The notes under the pieces are model-generated. The model saw only the letters and a list, made by a program, of their open reading frames with translations. It had not been told where the DNA came from and searched no databases. From positions 1 to 34,597 of the forward strand of contig USDD01000017.1 of NCBI GenBank assembly GCA_900553265.1: 34,597 nt of DNA, in the 5' to 3' direction. A program made the position numbers and the translations under genes. Shown one piece after another: positions 1 through 7,642 of the stretch (its first letter is position 1; every line of letters starts with the position of its first letter). Source of the stretch: an uncultured Eubacteriales bacterium. GTDB taxonomy: Bacteria > Bacillota > Clostridia > Christensenellales > Aristaeellaceae.

Positions 1-66
1 GTAGTCGACCATGCGGCCCTTTCCCTCGTCGCCCCAGTTGATTCCCACGATTGCGGTATTGGACAT
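1..66 (-). CDS. purA: Adenylosuccinate synthetase, N-terminal fragment
   Basis: Only the first 22 codons lie in the window; the rest runs off the left edge. The translation begins MSNTAIVGINWGDEGKGRM, which carries the family's GTP-binding signature WGDEGKG right at the N-terminus, as in all PurA proteins. PurA joins IMP and aspartate using GTP, the first step from IMP to AMP. The start ATG at 64-66 is preceded by a GAGGTGAA ribosome binding site. It has its own extended -10 promoter upstream. guaB, the GMP branch enzyme, lies about 4 kb away on the same strand but in a separate transcription unit. Identification rests on the motif, which is highly specific. Confidence 0.9.
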   Translation of the reverse strand, partial: MSNTAIVGINWGDEGKGRMVDY

Positions 67-85
67 GCGAATTCACCTCATCATC

Positions 86-105
86 GAACGTTTTTCAGCA
101 CGTTC
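86..105 (-). promoter_or_regulatory. Small inverted repeat in the purA leader
   Basis: GAACGT (86-91) and ACGTTC (100-105) form a 6 bp stem with an 8-base loop, lying between the purA start region and its promoter. There is no T-run, so it is not an intrinsic terminator. It could be an RNA hairpin or an operator half-site pair; the CGAAC core recalls PurR boxes, but the spacing does not match them. Function unknown. Confidence 0.25.
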
Positions 106-152
106 AAAGTTATCATTCGGAAATTCAGGCCATTTCTGACCATTTCCAATTC

Positions 153-181
153 ATTATAGCAGATTCCGCCGGTTTTTTCTA
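153..181 (-). promoter_or_regulatory. purA promoter (extended -10)
   Basis: Read on the minus strand: -35 TAGAAA (176-181, 4 of 6 matches), a 17-base spacer, then -10 TATAAT (153-158) preceded by TGC, giving the extended element TGCTATAAT. The predicted transcript start is near 146, leaving a leader of about 80 bases before the purA ATG. Confidence 0.7.
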
Positions 182-246
182 TCATTTCCGTGAAAAAGCG
201 GAATTTAACACGAATTTCCCGACCGGCTCGAGATTTCCTTTTCCGC

Positions 247-1941
247 TCAGCGCGCCGGATTCTTCAGCGCGCGCACCTGCTCGGCCAGCGCCTGATACTC
301 CGCGTTCAGCTTCTCCGGCGAATCGCCCCTGCGCGGCGCGCTCATCCGGGCGGCCAGGTCGGCCATGCGCATCTGCAGCACCGAGATCTCCAGCTGGGCC
401 TGCTCCGCCGCGCGATCCCGCTGCTCCCGCTCGGCCTGCCGCGCCTGCGTCTCCTCGAAGGAGACGAGCTTTTCGCCCTCGAACCGTGCGAATCGCGTGG
501 CCACCGCCTCGCTGAAGGCCGCGTCGTGGCTGACGAACAGCAGCGTGCCGCGATAGCCGCTCAGCATCTCCTGAAGCGCCTCCAGCGCGAACACGTCCAG
601 ATGGTTCGTCGGCTCGTCCAGCAGGAGCAGATTGGCCTCGGAGAGCAGCAGCTTCGCCAGCGCCACGCGGCCGCGCTCGCCGCCGGAGAGCACGCCCACC
701 GGCTTGAACACGTCGTCGCCGCGCAGGTTCAGCCGCGCCAGCACCGTGCGCACGTCGCTCTCCGCGTGAGCGGACTGGCGCATCACGTTTTCCAGCGCCG
801 AGCGCCCGGGATCCAGCGTGCTCTGATGGCTCTGGTCGAACCAGCCCACGCGCACCGCGGGGTTGAAGCGGATGGCGCGGTCGGAACTGCCCTCGGCCTC
901 GCCCACCAGCAGACGTCCGTCTCCCGCCGCGCGGCCGGCCAGCGCGCGCATCAGCGTCGTCTTGCCGCAACCGTTGGGGCCCACCAGCGCCGTGCGCGTG
1001 CCCGTGGGCAGCGTCAGCGCCGCGCCGGCGAGCAGGCTCTTCTCTCCCGCCCACAGCCGAAGTCCGCGCACCTCCAGCGCCACCTTGGCCGCCACCGGCC
1101 GGCTCGCGCCCAGCTCCATGCGCACCGCCGCGTCCTCCCGCGGGCGCTCCTTGACCTCCATGTGGCTCAGTCGGGATTCCAGCTGCCGCCGCGCCTTGTG
1201 CAGCTGCTCGGAGATCTGCCGCGTTTCCATCTTGTGCAGGCGCGCCTCGCTGTTGCCCATGCGCGTCGGAGCCTTTTTCATCTGGCCGGCGCGCTCGCGA
1301 TTGCCCTGAATGGACGCCCGCAGCCGTGCCTGCTCGCCGCGATACTGTTCGTATTCGAACTGCTGAAACGCCCTGCGACGCTCCAGCTCCGCGCGATAGT
1401 CGGTGTAATTTCCCGGAAACTCGGTGATTTCGCCGTCCTCCAGATGCCAGATCTTCGTGCACAGCGCGTCCAGCAGGCTGCGGTCGTGGGAGACCAGCAC
1501 CATCGCGCCGTCGTAGGCCGCCAGCTCCCTGCGCAGCTGCGCCGCGCCCTCCGCGTCCAGATCGGTGGTCGGCTCGTCGGCAAACAGCAGATGCGCGCGC
1601 CTGGACAGCGCCGCGGCGATCCTTCGCCGGGTCTGCTCGCCGCCGGAGAGGCCCTCTCGATGCTCCTGCGCGTCGAATTCCGACCGCAGCCGCGCGTCGC
1701 TCTCGCCGTCCGCTTCGCCCATCTGGCGAATGAACGCGATTTCGCTGAACCGCCGGACGGTGCCCGCGTCGGGCTCACGCTCGCCGGAGAGCACCCGCAG
1801 CAGCGTGGTCTTGCCCGCGCCGTTTTCGCCGATGAGGCCGATCCGGTCGCCGTCGTAGATTTTCAGTTCCTTGATTTCAAGAATGGTTCGCGGGCCGAAG
1901 TTCAGCTCCACACTGCCCGCCTCCAGCAGAATTTTGGGCAT
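247..1941 (-). CDS. ABC-F family ATPase (ribosome-associated, antibiotic-protection type)
   Basis: 564 residues with two ABC cassettes in one chain and no membrane segments, the layout of ABC-F proteins that bind the ribosomal E site. Cassette 1 has Walker A GENGAGKTT (38-46), signature LSGGEQ (98-103) and Walker B LLFADEPT. Cassette 2 has GPNGCGKTT (321-329), LSGGERG (418-424) and LLLLDEPTNHLD. Between them is a charged helical linker (about 190-270), and the tail from about 500 is a predicted coiled coil. The start chosen is the ATG at 1939-1941, behind AAGGAGTG at 8-base spacing; an upstream in-frame start would put the RBS inside the gene. Members either protect ribosomes from antibiotics or help stalled translation; I cannot say which from sequence. 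It has a consensus promoter and a long structured leader, which suggests regulation by attenuation. Confidence 0.9.
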   Translation of the reverse strand: MPKILLEAGSVELNFGPRTILEIKELKIYDGDRIGLIGENGAGKTTLLRVLSGEREPDAGTVRRFSEIAFIRQMGEADGESDARLRSEFDAQEHREGLSGGEQTRRRIAAALSRRAHLLFADEPTTDLDAEGAAQLRRELAAYDGAMVLVSHDRSLLDALCTKIWHLEDGEITEFPGNYTDYRAELERRRAFQQFEYEQYRGEQARLRASIQGNRERAGQMKKAPTRMGNSEARLHKMETRQISEQLHKARRQLESRLSHMEVKERPREDAAVRMELGASRPVAAKVALEVRGLRLWAGEKSLLAGAALTLPTGTRTALVGPNGCGKTTLMRALAGRAAGDGRLLVGEAEGSSDRAIRFNPAVRVGWFDQSHQSTLDPGRSALENVMRQSAHAESDVRTVLARLNLRGDDVFKPVGVLSGGERGRVALAKLLLSEANLLLLDEPTNHLDVFALEALQEMLSGYRGTLLFVSHDAAFSEAVATRFARFEGEKLVSFEETQARQAEREQRDRAAEQAQLEISVLQMRMADLAARMSAPRRGDSPEKLNAEYQALAEQVRALKNPAR

Positions 1942-1949
1942 AAAAAACA

Positions 1950-1969
1950 CTCCTTCCGCCGCGGAGGAG
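1950..1969 (-). promoter_or_regulatory. Hairpin sequestering the ABC-F ribosome binding site
   Basis: On the minus strand CTCCTCCG pairs with CGGAAGGAG around a CGG loop, with a single bulged A. The 3' arm contains the AAGGAG ribosome binding site of the ABC-F gene, so the folded RNA would block initiation. CTCCTCC is a near-perfect anti-Shine-Dalgarno sequence. The pairing is seen directly; the regulatory role is inferred. Confidence 0.5.
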
Positions 1970-1986
1970 CGCAAAAAGAGCACAGT

Positions 1987-2055
1987 TCAGACGTGCGGCG
2001 ACTTCACGCAACCTCCAAACGGCATCACAAACTCACCGTTCCAGCGAACGGTCAT
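1987..2055 (-). CDS. Possible 22-codon leader peptide upstream of the ABC-F gene
   Basis: A short frame in the ABC-F leader begins MTVRWNGEFV and ends KSPHV, stopping 17 bases before the RBS-sequestering hairpin. Known ABC-F resistance genes are often controlled by ribosome stalling on a short upstream frame. Against it: there is no clear ribosome binding site in front of its ATG, so it may be chance. Confidence 0.25.
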   Translation of the reverse strand: MTVRWNGEFVMPFGGCVKSPHV

Positions 2056-2124
2056 TGCAAAAGCCGAATTTCAGTCGCGAATAATCATTAAGTCGCCTAG
2101 ACCTGCCTTTCCCAGATTGGTTTT

Positions 2125-2153
2125 ATTATAGCAATCCATTCTCCATCTGTCAA
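2125..2153 (-). promoter_or_regulatory. Perfect consensus SigA promoter of the ABC-F gene
   Basis: Minus strand: -35 TTGACA (2148-2153), spacer exactly 17 bases, -10 TATAAT (2125-2130) preceded by TGC. All twelve hexamer positions match the consensus and an extended -10 is present too. The transcript should start near 2118, giving a leader of about 177 bases. Confidence 0.9.
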
Positions 2154-2166
2154 TCCCTAAAATATC

Positions 2167-2424
2167 GAGGGCGGAATCCATCGGATTCCGCCCTCCAGTC
2201 TGTTGACTTTATCAACAGACTGCCAGACGCTGAGAAACGCCGCAAGGCAAGGAAACGCGGGCTGCAAAAGAGGGCGCATACCTAAAAGTATGTAACCGAT
2301 TTTGCAGCCCGTGTTGACGAAGCAAGCAGAAATTTCCACTTCGTCAGAAGTGGTTCAGGAAATTTCTGCGGTTGCGGGATTTGTCAGCGGTCTGGAGGGC
2401 GGATTCCATCGGATTCCGCCCTCC
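2167..2424. repeat. Palindrome-rich intergenic element bounded by two copies of a 29-base hairpin
   Basis: Two nearly identical hairpins (2167-2195 and 2396-2424, one base different) bound this element. Each has arms of GAGGGCGGAATCC type around an ATC loop; the left copy pairs perfectly over 13 bp. Inside are a perfect 11 bp hairpin (2196-2222, arm CAGTCTGTTGA), a long hairpin with a 15 bp outer stem (2255-2269 with 2300-2314, core CGGGCTGCAAAA) and a 5 bp inner stem around CTAAAA (2277-2292), and a 12 bp stem (2326-2337 with 2358-2369, core GCAGAAATTTCC) enclosing an ACTTC/GAAGT stem. It fills the gap between the ferritin-like gene and the ABC-F promoter. There is no credible gene in it and no clear target-site duplication. 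It may be a MITE-like repeat, a structured RNA or a multi-hairpin transcription barrier. Confidence 0.7.
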
Positions 2425-2429
2425 ATTCG

Positions 2430-3689
2430 TCATTCGTAGTCGCCGCAGAGGGGCGCGCGGCCCACGCAGACATTGTCCCGGGTTCGATCGCGCAGTGCCT
2501 CCACGGGATTGGGCGCGGTCTCAAAGCGGTAATCCTGTCCGCGCGCGCGGATATACTCCTGAATAAACGTATGGCTGACCACATTCTCCAGCGGCTCGTT
2601 CACCTGATGCTGATAGTCCGCAAAGGTGTCCAGCGAGGCCAGCTGCCGAACGTCGGCGTAATCCTCGCGCACGGCGGTGTTGTGCGCCGTTCCGCCCAGC
2701 ACGCCGCGCACGTATTCGACATTGCTCTCCAGCCGCAGCGGCGCGGGGAACTCCGCGTCGGGCAGCACCGCGGCGTACTCCTTCCCCTCGTACTGCCGCA
2801 GCAGCTCCCGGGCGATGTGCAGATGCATAAGCTCCTGAGCGAACAGGAAATCCCACAGGCCGCGGATGCGCCCGTCGGTTTCCGTCTCCCGGCAGCTCCA
2901 GTACAGCCAGCATTCCACATACTGATGCAGCAGCAGGTTCTCCAGCCACGTCAGCGCCGGATTGAGCAGACTGCCGTACTGGCTGACGTGCTGCTCCTCC
3001 ACCATGCCGATTTCCTGATAGAGCCTTCGGCCCGTCTCCTCGGGCCAGAGCGCGGCGGTGTTCATATAGTAGTTCATCGTCTGCTGCTCCGCGGCGGTGA
3101 TGACGTTGGCCGCCAGCACGTCCAGCGTCGTCGGCTGCTTTCCGGCCATGGAACGACGGATGGAATCGTAGGGATGGCGATGGTGCGCAATGGTGGGCCG
3201 GCCGGGCGTGATCTCCGTGTAGCGCCCCACCAGCGTCTCGGCATGCACGCCGCTCGTGAATTCCAGATAGTCGGAATATCGATACAGATGGTCGAAGTCC
3301 TCCAGCAGCGCAAAGTCCAGCGCGCCGCGCACGTCCGCGTCGGTCACGCGTTTGGCCAGATGGGCCGTCAGATCCACCGCCAGCTGCTCGTAGCCGATAG
3401 TTTGCTCCAGCGCCGTCTCGTCCGCCGGCTTCAGGTGCGCCAGCAGCTTCTGCTGCTGCTGTTCGCCGCGGCGGATCAGCGCCAGTTTGCGGCGAAGCTC
3501 GTTGTCGCCGCTGCTTCTGGAAAACTGATGGGAAAACCAGACGTTTTCAAATTCCGTGCCGTTCATCAGGATGATCCGCGTCCGGGTGTACGGATCCACC
3601 GTCCGCTTGTCGTAGGGCGCCGCCCAGAGCTTCTCCCAATCCACAAACAGCTCGGCGTTTTTCTGCGGGTTCATTTCAAACGGATTCAT
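2430..3689 (-). CDS. Uncharacterised ferritin-like diiron-type protein
   Basis: 419 residues, start ATG at 3687-3689 behind AGGAGG. I do not recognise a named family. The C-terminal half shows the residue pattern of a four-helix diiron centre: E201 then E231-x-x-H234, and E259 then E286-x-x-H289. The N-terminal half has a similar half-pattern, E101 with D131-x-x-H134, so the protein may hold a second, degenerate bundle. Diiron ferritin-like proteins include ferritins, rubrerythrins, oxidases and hydroxylases; the reaction here is unknown. No signal peptide or membrane segment, so it should be cytoplasmic. It follows guaB by 92 bases with a hairpin between, so it may be read through from the guaB promoter. 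Aromatic residues are dense near the E259 helix (YVECWLYW). Confidence 0.7.
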   Translation of the reverse strand: MNPFEMNPQKNAELFVDWEKLWAAPYDKRTVDPYTRTRIILMNGTEFENVWFSHQFSRSSGDNELRRKLALIRRGEQQQQKLLAHLKPADETALEQTIGYEQLAVDLTAHLAKRVTDADVRGALDFALLEDFDHLYRYSDYLEFTSGVHAETLVGRYTEITPGRPTIAHHRHPYDSIRRSMAGKQPTTLDVLAANVITAAEQQTMNYYMNTAALWPEETGRRLYQEIGMVEEQHVSQYGSLLNPALTWLENLLLHQYVECWLYWSCRETETDGRIRGLWDFLFAQELMHLHIARELLRQYEGKEYAAVLPDAEFPAPLRLESNVEYVRGVLGGTAHNTAVREDYADVRQLASLDTFADYQHQVNEPLENVVSHTFIQEYIRARGQDYRFETAPNPVEALRDRTRDNVCVGRAPLCGDYE

Positions 3690-3740
3690 AACACATCCCT
3701 CCTGCGGCGTATTTTTGCCCGATCGGGATGGATTATGCAA

Positions 3741-3773
3741 CGCGCCCGACCTGCGTTTTGCAGGCCGGGCGTG
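3741..3773 (-). terminator. GC-rich hairpin after guaB
   Basis: On the minus strand CGCCCGGCCTGC pairs with GCAGGTCGGGCG (one G-U pair) around a short A-rich loop, just after the guaB stop. It lacks a proper T-run, so it may slow or partly stop transcription before the ferritin-like gene rather than end it. Confidence 0.45.
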
Positions 3774-3781
3774 TTCTCGAA

Positions 3782-5233
3782 TTACACGTGCAGCGAGTAG
3801 TTCGGCGCTTCCTTGGTGATGTTGATGTCGTGGGGATGGCTCTCGATCAGGCCGGCGCTGGTGATGCGAATGAATTCGCCGCGCTCGCGCAGCGCCTGAA
3901 TGCTCTCGGTGCCGCAGTAGCCCATGCTGGAGCGCAGGCCGCCGATGAGCTGGAAAACCGTGTCGGCCAGCGGGCCCTTGAAGGGAACGCGGCCCTCGAC
4001 GCCCTCGGGAACCAGCTTCTTCTGGCCCTCCTGGAAGTAGCGATCCTTGCTGCCGTCGGCCATGGCCGCCAGCGAGCCCATGCCGCGATAGACCTTGTAG
4101 GAGCGGCCCTGATAGATCTCCATGGCTCCGGGGCTCTCCTCGGTGCCCGCGAACAGGCTGCCCATCATGACGGCGCTCGCGCCGGCCGCGATGGCCTTGG
4201 GGATGTCGCCGGAGTACTTGATGCCGCCGTCGGCGATGACGGTCTTGCCCAGCTTGTCCGCCGCCTCGGCGCAGTCCATGATGGCCGTGATCTGGGGCAC
4301 GCCGATGCCGGCGACCACGCGGGTGGTGCAGATGGAGCCGGGGCCGATGCCGACCTTGACCACGTCCGCGCCCGCCTGAATGAGGGCCTCGGTGGCCGCG
4401 GCGGTGGCCACGTTGCCGGCGATGATGGTCAGCTCGGGATAGGCGGCGCGGATGCGCTCGACCATCTTCAGCACGCCCTCGGAATGGCCGTGGGCGGTGT
4501 CCAGGCCGATGCAGTCCACCTGCGCGCTCACCAGCGCGGCCACGCGATCCATGGTGTCGGCGGTCACGCCCACCGCCGCGCCGCACAGCAGGCGGCCGCG
4601 AGAATCGCGGGCGGAGTTGGGATACTTGGCGCTCTTCTGGATGTCCTTGATGGTGATGAGTCCGCGAAGATTGTAATTCTCATCCACGATGGGGAGCTTC
4701 TCGATGCGATGCTTGGCCAGAATCTGCTTGGCCGTCTCCAGATCGGTGCCCACAGGCGCGGTGACGAGGTTGTCCTTCGTCATCACGTTCTTGATCGGCT
4801 GGTCGAAGTTGGTTTCGAAGCGGAGGTCGCGGTTGGTCAGAATGCCCACCAGCTTGCCGTTCTCGGTGATCGGCACGCCGGAGATGCGATAGCGGGCCAT
4901 GAGCTCCTGCGCGTCGCTGACCTTGTGCTCGGGCGAGAGAAAGAACGGATCGGTGATGACGCCGTTTTCGCTGCGCTTGACCTTGTCGGCCATGGCCGCC
5001 TGCGCCTCGATGCTCATGTTCTTGTGGATGATGCCCAGACCGCCCTCGCGCGCGATGGCAATCGCCATCGTGGAATCGGTGACCGTGTCCATGGCCGCGC
5101 TCAGCATCGGAATGTTCAGCTTCAGATTCTTCGCCAGCTGAACCGTCAGATCCACCTCGCGCGGAAGCACATCGCTTCGCTGTGGAACGAGAAGTACGTC
5201 GTCAAAAGTAAGACCTTCGCGGATAATCGCCAA
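3782..5233 (-). CDS. guaB: IMP dehydrogenase
   Basis: Oxidises IMP to XMP with NAD+, the committed step to GMP. The barrel starts with EGLTFDDVLLVPQRSDV, is interrupted by two CBS domains (about residues 92-200), and resumes with the GIGPGSICTTR loop holding the catalytic cysteine. The mobile flap and the C-terminal EAPNYS motif are present. Length is about 483 residues, normal for the family. The frame is open from a GTG at 5240-5242, but that codon directly touches the GAGAGAGG ribosome binding site. The TTG at 5231-5233, nine bases further on, gives the usual N-terminus (MAIIREGLTFDD), so I chose it. It has an extended -10 promoter and a short leader. Confidence 0.95.
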   Translation of the reverse strand: MAIIREGLTFDDVLLVPQRSDVLPREVDLTVQLAKNLKLNIPMLSAAMDTVTDSTMAIAIAREGGLGIIHKNMSIEAQAAMADKVKRSENGVITDPFFLSPEHKVSDAQELMARYRISGVPITENGKLVGILTNRDLRFETNFDQPIKNVMTKDNLVTAPVGTDLETAKQILAKHRIEKLPIVDENYNLRGLITIKDIQKSAKYPNSARDSRGRLLCGAAVGVTADTMDRVAALVSAQVDCIGLDTAHGHSEGVLKMVERIRAAYPELTIIAGNVATAAATEALIQAGADVVKVGIGPGSICTTRVVAGIGVPQITAIMDCAEAADKLGKTVIADGGIKYSGDIPKAIAAGASAVMMGSLFAGTEESPGAMEIYQGRSYKVYRGMGSLAAMADGSKDRYFQEGQKKLVPEGVEGRVPFKGPLADTVFQLIGGLRSSMGYCGTESIQALRERGEFIRITSAGLIESHPHDINITKEAPNYSLHV

Positions 5234-5265
5234 CTTCAACACCCTCTCTCAAGTAATTAACAGCC

Positions 5266-5274
5266 ATTATAGCA
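5266..5274 (-). promoter_or_regulatory. guaB promoter (extended -10)
   Basis: TGCTATAAT on the minus strand, about 33 bases before the chosen guaB start. There is no good -35 hexamer at 16-18 bases upstream, as is common for extended -10 promoters. It leaves a leader of only about 25 bases. Confidence 0.6.
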
Positions 5275-5363
5275 AAACATTGGTCGGTCTGGGCGAGGCT
5301 TTTCGTTAAATCATCGCTCATTTTGACGGCAGATTCTGCAAAGTCCGTCTCTCGCGGACGGCG

Positions 5364-6098
5364 TTACTGCATCTCGAACGCGGCGACCGTTCCCGGCTGA
5401 GCCTCCACGGGCTGAATCAGCGCCGCCGTGAGCCAGAACACCGCCGCGCACACGAGCAGCAGCAGCACGTACAGCGCGCGACGCACGCCCTTGGCCATCC
5501 AGTGCTTCGGGCGAACCACATCCGCCGCCTCGGCGGCAAAGGTGCGATAGACGGCGCTCAGCGACGGCATGCTCTCGTCCGCCTGCGCGAACGACCGGCG
5601 CACGCTGCGCGCCAGCAGCGCCTCGGCGCGCCGGCGATCCGCCGCCTCCAGCTTTCGGGAAGCCTTGCGGCACAGGCGTTCCAGCGTCTGACGCGTCTCG
5701 GCGGCGGTAACACCCATCAGCCGGGCGACCTTGCCCACGGGCAGGCCGCAGCCATAGCGCAGCGCGGCGATCCGCCGCGTCTCCGCGCTCTCCTGAGCGA
5801 GCATCTCCGAAAGGGGACCGTCGCTCCGGGCGGTCAGTTCGTCCCAGGTGAACTCCGGCGCGTCCTCGTCCTGCCGCAGTGCCTCCTCCATGGCCACCTC
5901 GCGCAGCGTGTTGCGCAGCCCCTCGCGAAAGCCCATGCCGCCGTGGAATTCGCCCGTCCACGCCTCGGTCAGCGCGTATTGCAGCGAGTACTCGGCCTGC
6001 TCGAAGTTTCCGCAGATGGCGTAGGCCATGTTGAACAGCTCCGGAACCGCCGGGAGCACCCGGCCGAAATAGGCCCGCAGCGCGTCAGAGGTCTGCAT
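5364..6098 (-). CDS. Membrane-tethered sigma-70-like (ECF-type) protein
   Basis: 244 residues. Residues 20-47 (LFNMAYAICGNFEQAEYSLQ and on) resemble region 2 of ECF sigma factors. Residues 104-150, with LRYGCGLPVGKVARLMGV, resemble the region 4 helix-turn-helix. After a charged linker comes one strong membrane segment (about 208-227, ALYVLLLLVCAAVFWLTAAL) and a short outer tail. ECF factors usually stop after region 4 near 160-200 residues, so the anchored tail is unusual. There is no anti-sigma gene beside it. It starts 5 bases after the sugar kinase stop and is probably translationally coupled to it. It may be a true sigma factor held at the membrane, or a derived sigma-like sensor. No clear terminator follows. 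Confidence 0.65.
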   Translation of the reverse strand: MQTSDALRAYFGRVLPAVPELFNMAYAICGNFEQAEYSLQYALTEAWTGEFHGGMGFREGLRNTLREVAMEEALRQDEDAPEFTWDELTARSDGPLSEMLAQESAETRRIAALRYGCGLPVGKVARLMGVTAAETRQTLERLCRKASRKLEAADRRRAEALLARSVRRSFAQADESMPSLSAVYRTFAAEAADVVRPKHWMAKGVRRALYVLLLLVCAAVFWLTAALIQPVEAQPGTVAAFEMQ

Positions 6099-6103
6099 GG
6101 TTC

Positions 6104-7624
6104 TCAGTCTCCGATCTTCAGATTGGCAATTCGGTCGTTCAGCGGCTTGATGCGGCCGTAGATGTCGGCGTAAATCGGATAGATCTCCTTATACGCCTGC
6201 CGCCACTGGGGAACGGGCGCGTGGGTCGAGCGGGCGCTGACCATGGCGGCGGCCTGAGAATAGCCCTCGAACAGCCCAACGCCCACGCCCGCGGCGATGG
6301 CCGCGCCCAGCGAAGTCGTCTCACCCGGCGACTGATGCACCTTCGTGGTCAGGTCGAAGATGGAGGCCAGCATGTCCGGCCACAGGCCGCTGCGCGCGCC
6401 GCCGCCGGTGAGCATCATGGAGTGCATCGGCGCGCCGCACTCGGCCATGACCTCGGCGCAGCTGTTGAGCGCGAAGGCGATGCCCTCGTAGACCGCGCGG
6501 GCGATGTGGCGGTTGTCGTGGTACAGCGAAAAGCCCATCAGGCAGCCGCGGGTGTTCGCGTCCCAGTAGGGCGTGCGCGAGCCCATCAGCGTGGGCAGGA
6601 ACAGCACGCCCTCCGCGCCGGGGCGAATCTGCCGCGCCATGTTCTCCACGTTGGAGATGTCCGCGGGCTTTTCGTTGCCGCCCAGCAGGTTCTTCAGCGA
6701 CCAGTCGAAGGCCGCCGCGCCGCACTGCACCGTGCCGCAGACGTGATAGGACTCGCCGTCCAGATCGAGATAGTTGAAGATGCGCGCCTTGGGGTCGAGC
6801 ACCGGCTTTTCCAGAATCTGGGAAACCCACGCGCTGGAGCCGATGTAGCAATAGGCGCTGCCGGGATCGGTCACGCCCGCGCCGCGGGCCGTGCACGCAC
6901 CGTCGCCGCCGCCGATGGCCACCGGCGTTCCGGCGATCAGCCCCGTCTGACGATAGGCCGCGCGGGTGATCTTGCCGCGCACGTCGTGGCCCACCAGCAG
7001 CTTGGGCATGCGCTCCGCATCCAGCTTCAGCTCGCCCAGCAGCTCCGTGGCCCAGCGGCGGTTGTTGATGTCCAGCGCGATGGTCAGCGACGCGTCGGAA
7101 TAGTCCGTAAAGCCGAAGCGGCCGGTGAGATTGCCGTAGATGTAGTCCTTGATGTTCAGAAACCACCTGGCGCGCGCGTAGACCTCGGGCAGATTTTCCT
7201 TGAACCAGAGGATCTTCGGCAGCGTATAGTGGGTGTCCGGCCGGTTGCCGGTCAGATGATAGAAGTCCTCCGGAGAAATCACGCGCAGAATCTCCTCCAC
7301 CTGCGCCTCGGTGCGGCTGTCCGAATGGATGATGTTCGGATGCAGCGCGCGGCCGTCCTCATCCACGGGGATGCAGCCGTTCATCGTGCCCGACAGGCCG
7401 ACGCAGGCGATCTGCTGAGGGCTGACCTGCTGGAGCAGCTCGCGGATGCCGTCGTAGACAGCGGCGAGAATGGCGTCCGGGTCCTGCTCCGACCAGTTCG
7501 GCTGGGGATATTTCGTCTCATATCCCCGGCGCACGGAGCACAGCGCCTCGCCCCGGGCGGAAAAAATCGTGCATTTGCAGCCGGTCGTTCCTGCGTCGCA
7601 GGTGAGAATCAGATTCTTCTCCAT
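6104..7624 (-). CDS. FGGY-family carbohydrate kinase (xylulokinase-like)
   Basis: 506 residues, the usual size for FGGY kinases. The N-terminal phosphate-binding loop is CDAGTTGCK near residue 9, the second actin-like domain has AIGGGDGACTARGAG, and the adenosine-binding motif LTGGGARS is near the C-terminus. These enzymes phosphorylate sugars or polyols with ATP; the closest look is to xylulokinase, but substrate cannot be read from sequence and no isomerase or transporter lies beside it. It lies 18 bases after a small membrane protein gene and 5 bases before the sigma-like gene, so the three form one unit. The ATG at 7622-7624 follows a GGGAGAG site. Confidence 0.88.
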   Translation of the reverse strand: MEKNLILTCDAGTTGCKCTIFSARGEALCSVRRGYETKYPQPNWSEQDPDAILAAVYDGIRELLQQVSPQQIACVGLSGTMNGCIPVDEDGRALHPNIIHSDSRTEAQVEEILRVISPEDFYHLTGNRPDTHYTLPKILWFKENLPEVYARARWFLNIKDYIYGNLTGRFGFTDYSDASLTIALDINNRRWATELLGELKLDAERMPKLLVGHDVRGKITRAAYRQTGLIAGTPVAIGGGDGACTARGAGVTDPGSAYCYIGSSAWVSQILEKPVLDPKARIFNYLDLDGESYHVCGTVQCGAAAFDWSLKNLLGGNEKPADISNVENMARQIRPGAEGVLFLPTLMGSRTPYWDANTRGCLMGFSLYHDNRHIARAVYEGIAFALNSCAEVMAECGAPMHSMMLTGGGARSGLWPDMLASIFDLTTKVHQSPGETTSLGAAIAAGVGVGLFEGYSQAAAMVSARSTHAPVPQWRQAYKEIYPIYADIYGRIKPLNDRIANLKIGD

Positions 7625-7642
7625 GGCGTTTCTCTCCCAACT

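Noticed and set aside
86..105. PurR box pair in the purA leader
   Set aside because: Only the CGAAC core is similar; half-site spacing and flanks do not fit known PurR sites, so it is listed only as an inverted repeat.
2157..2339. A 60-codon minus-strand frame inside the structured element
   Set aside because: It runs through three strong hairpins, has no ribosome binding site and looks like a chance frame over palindromes.
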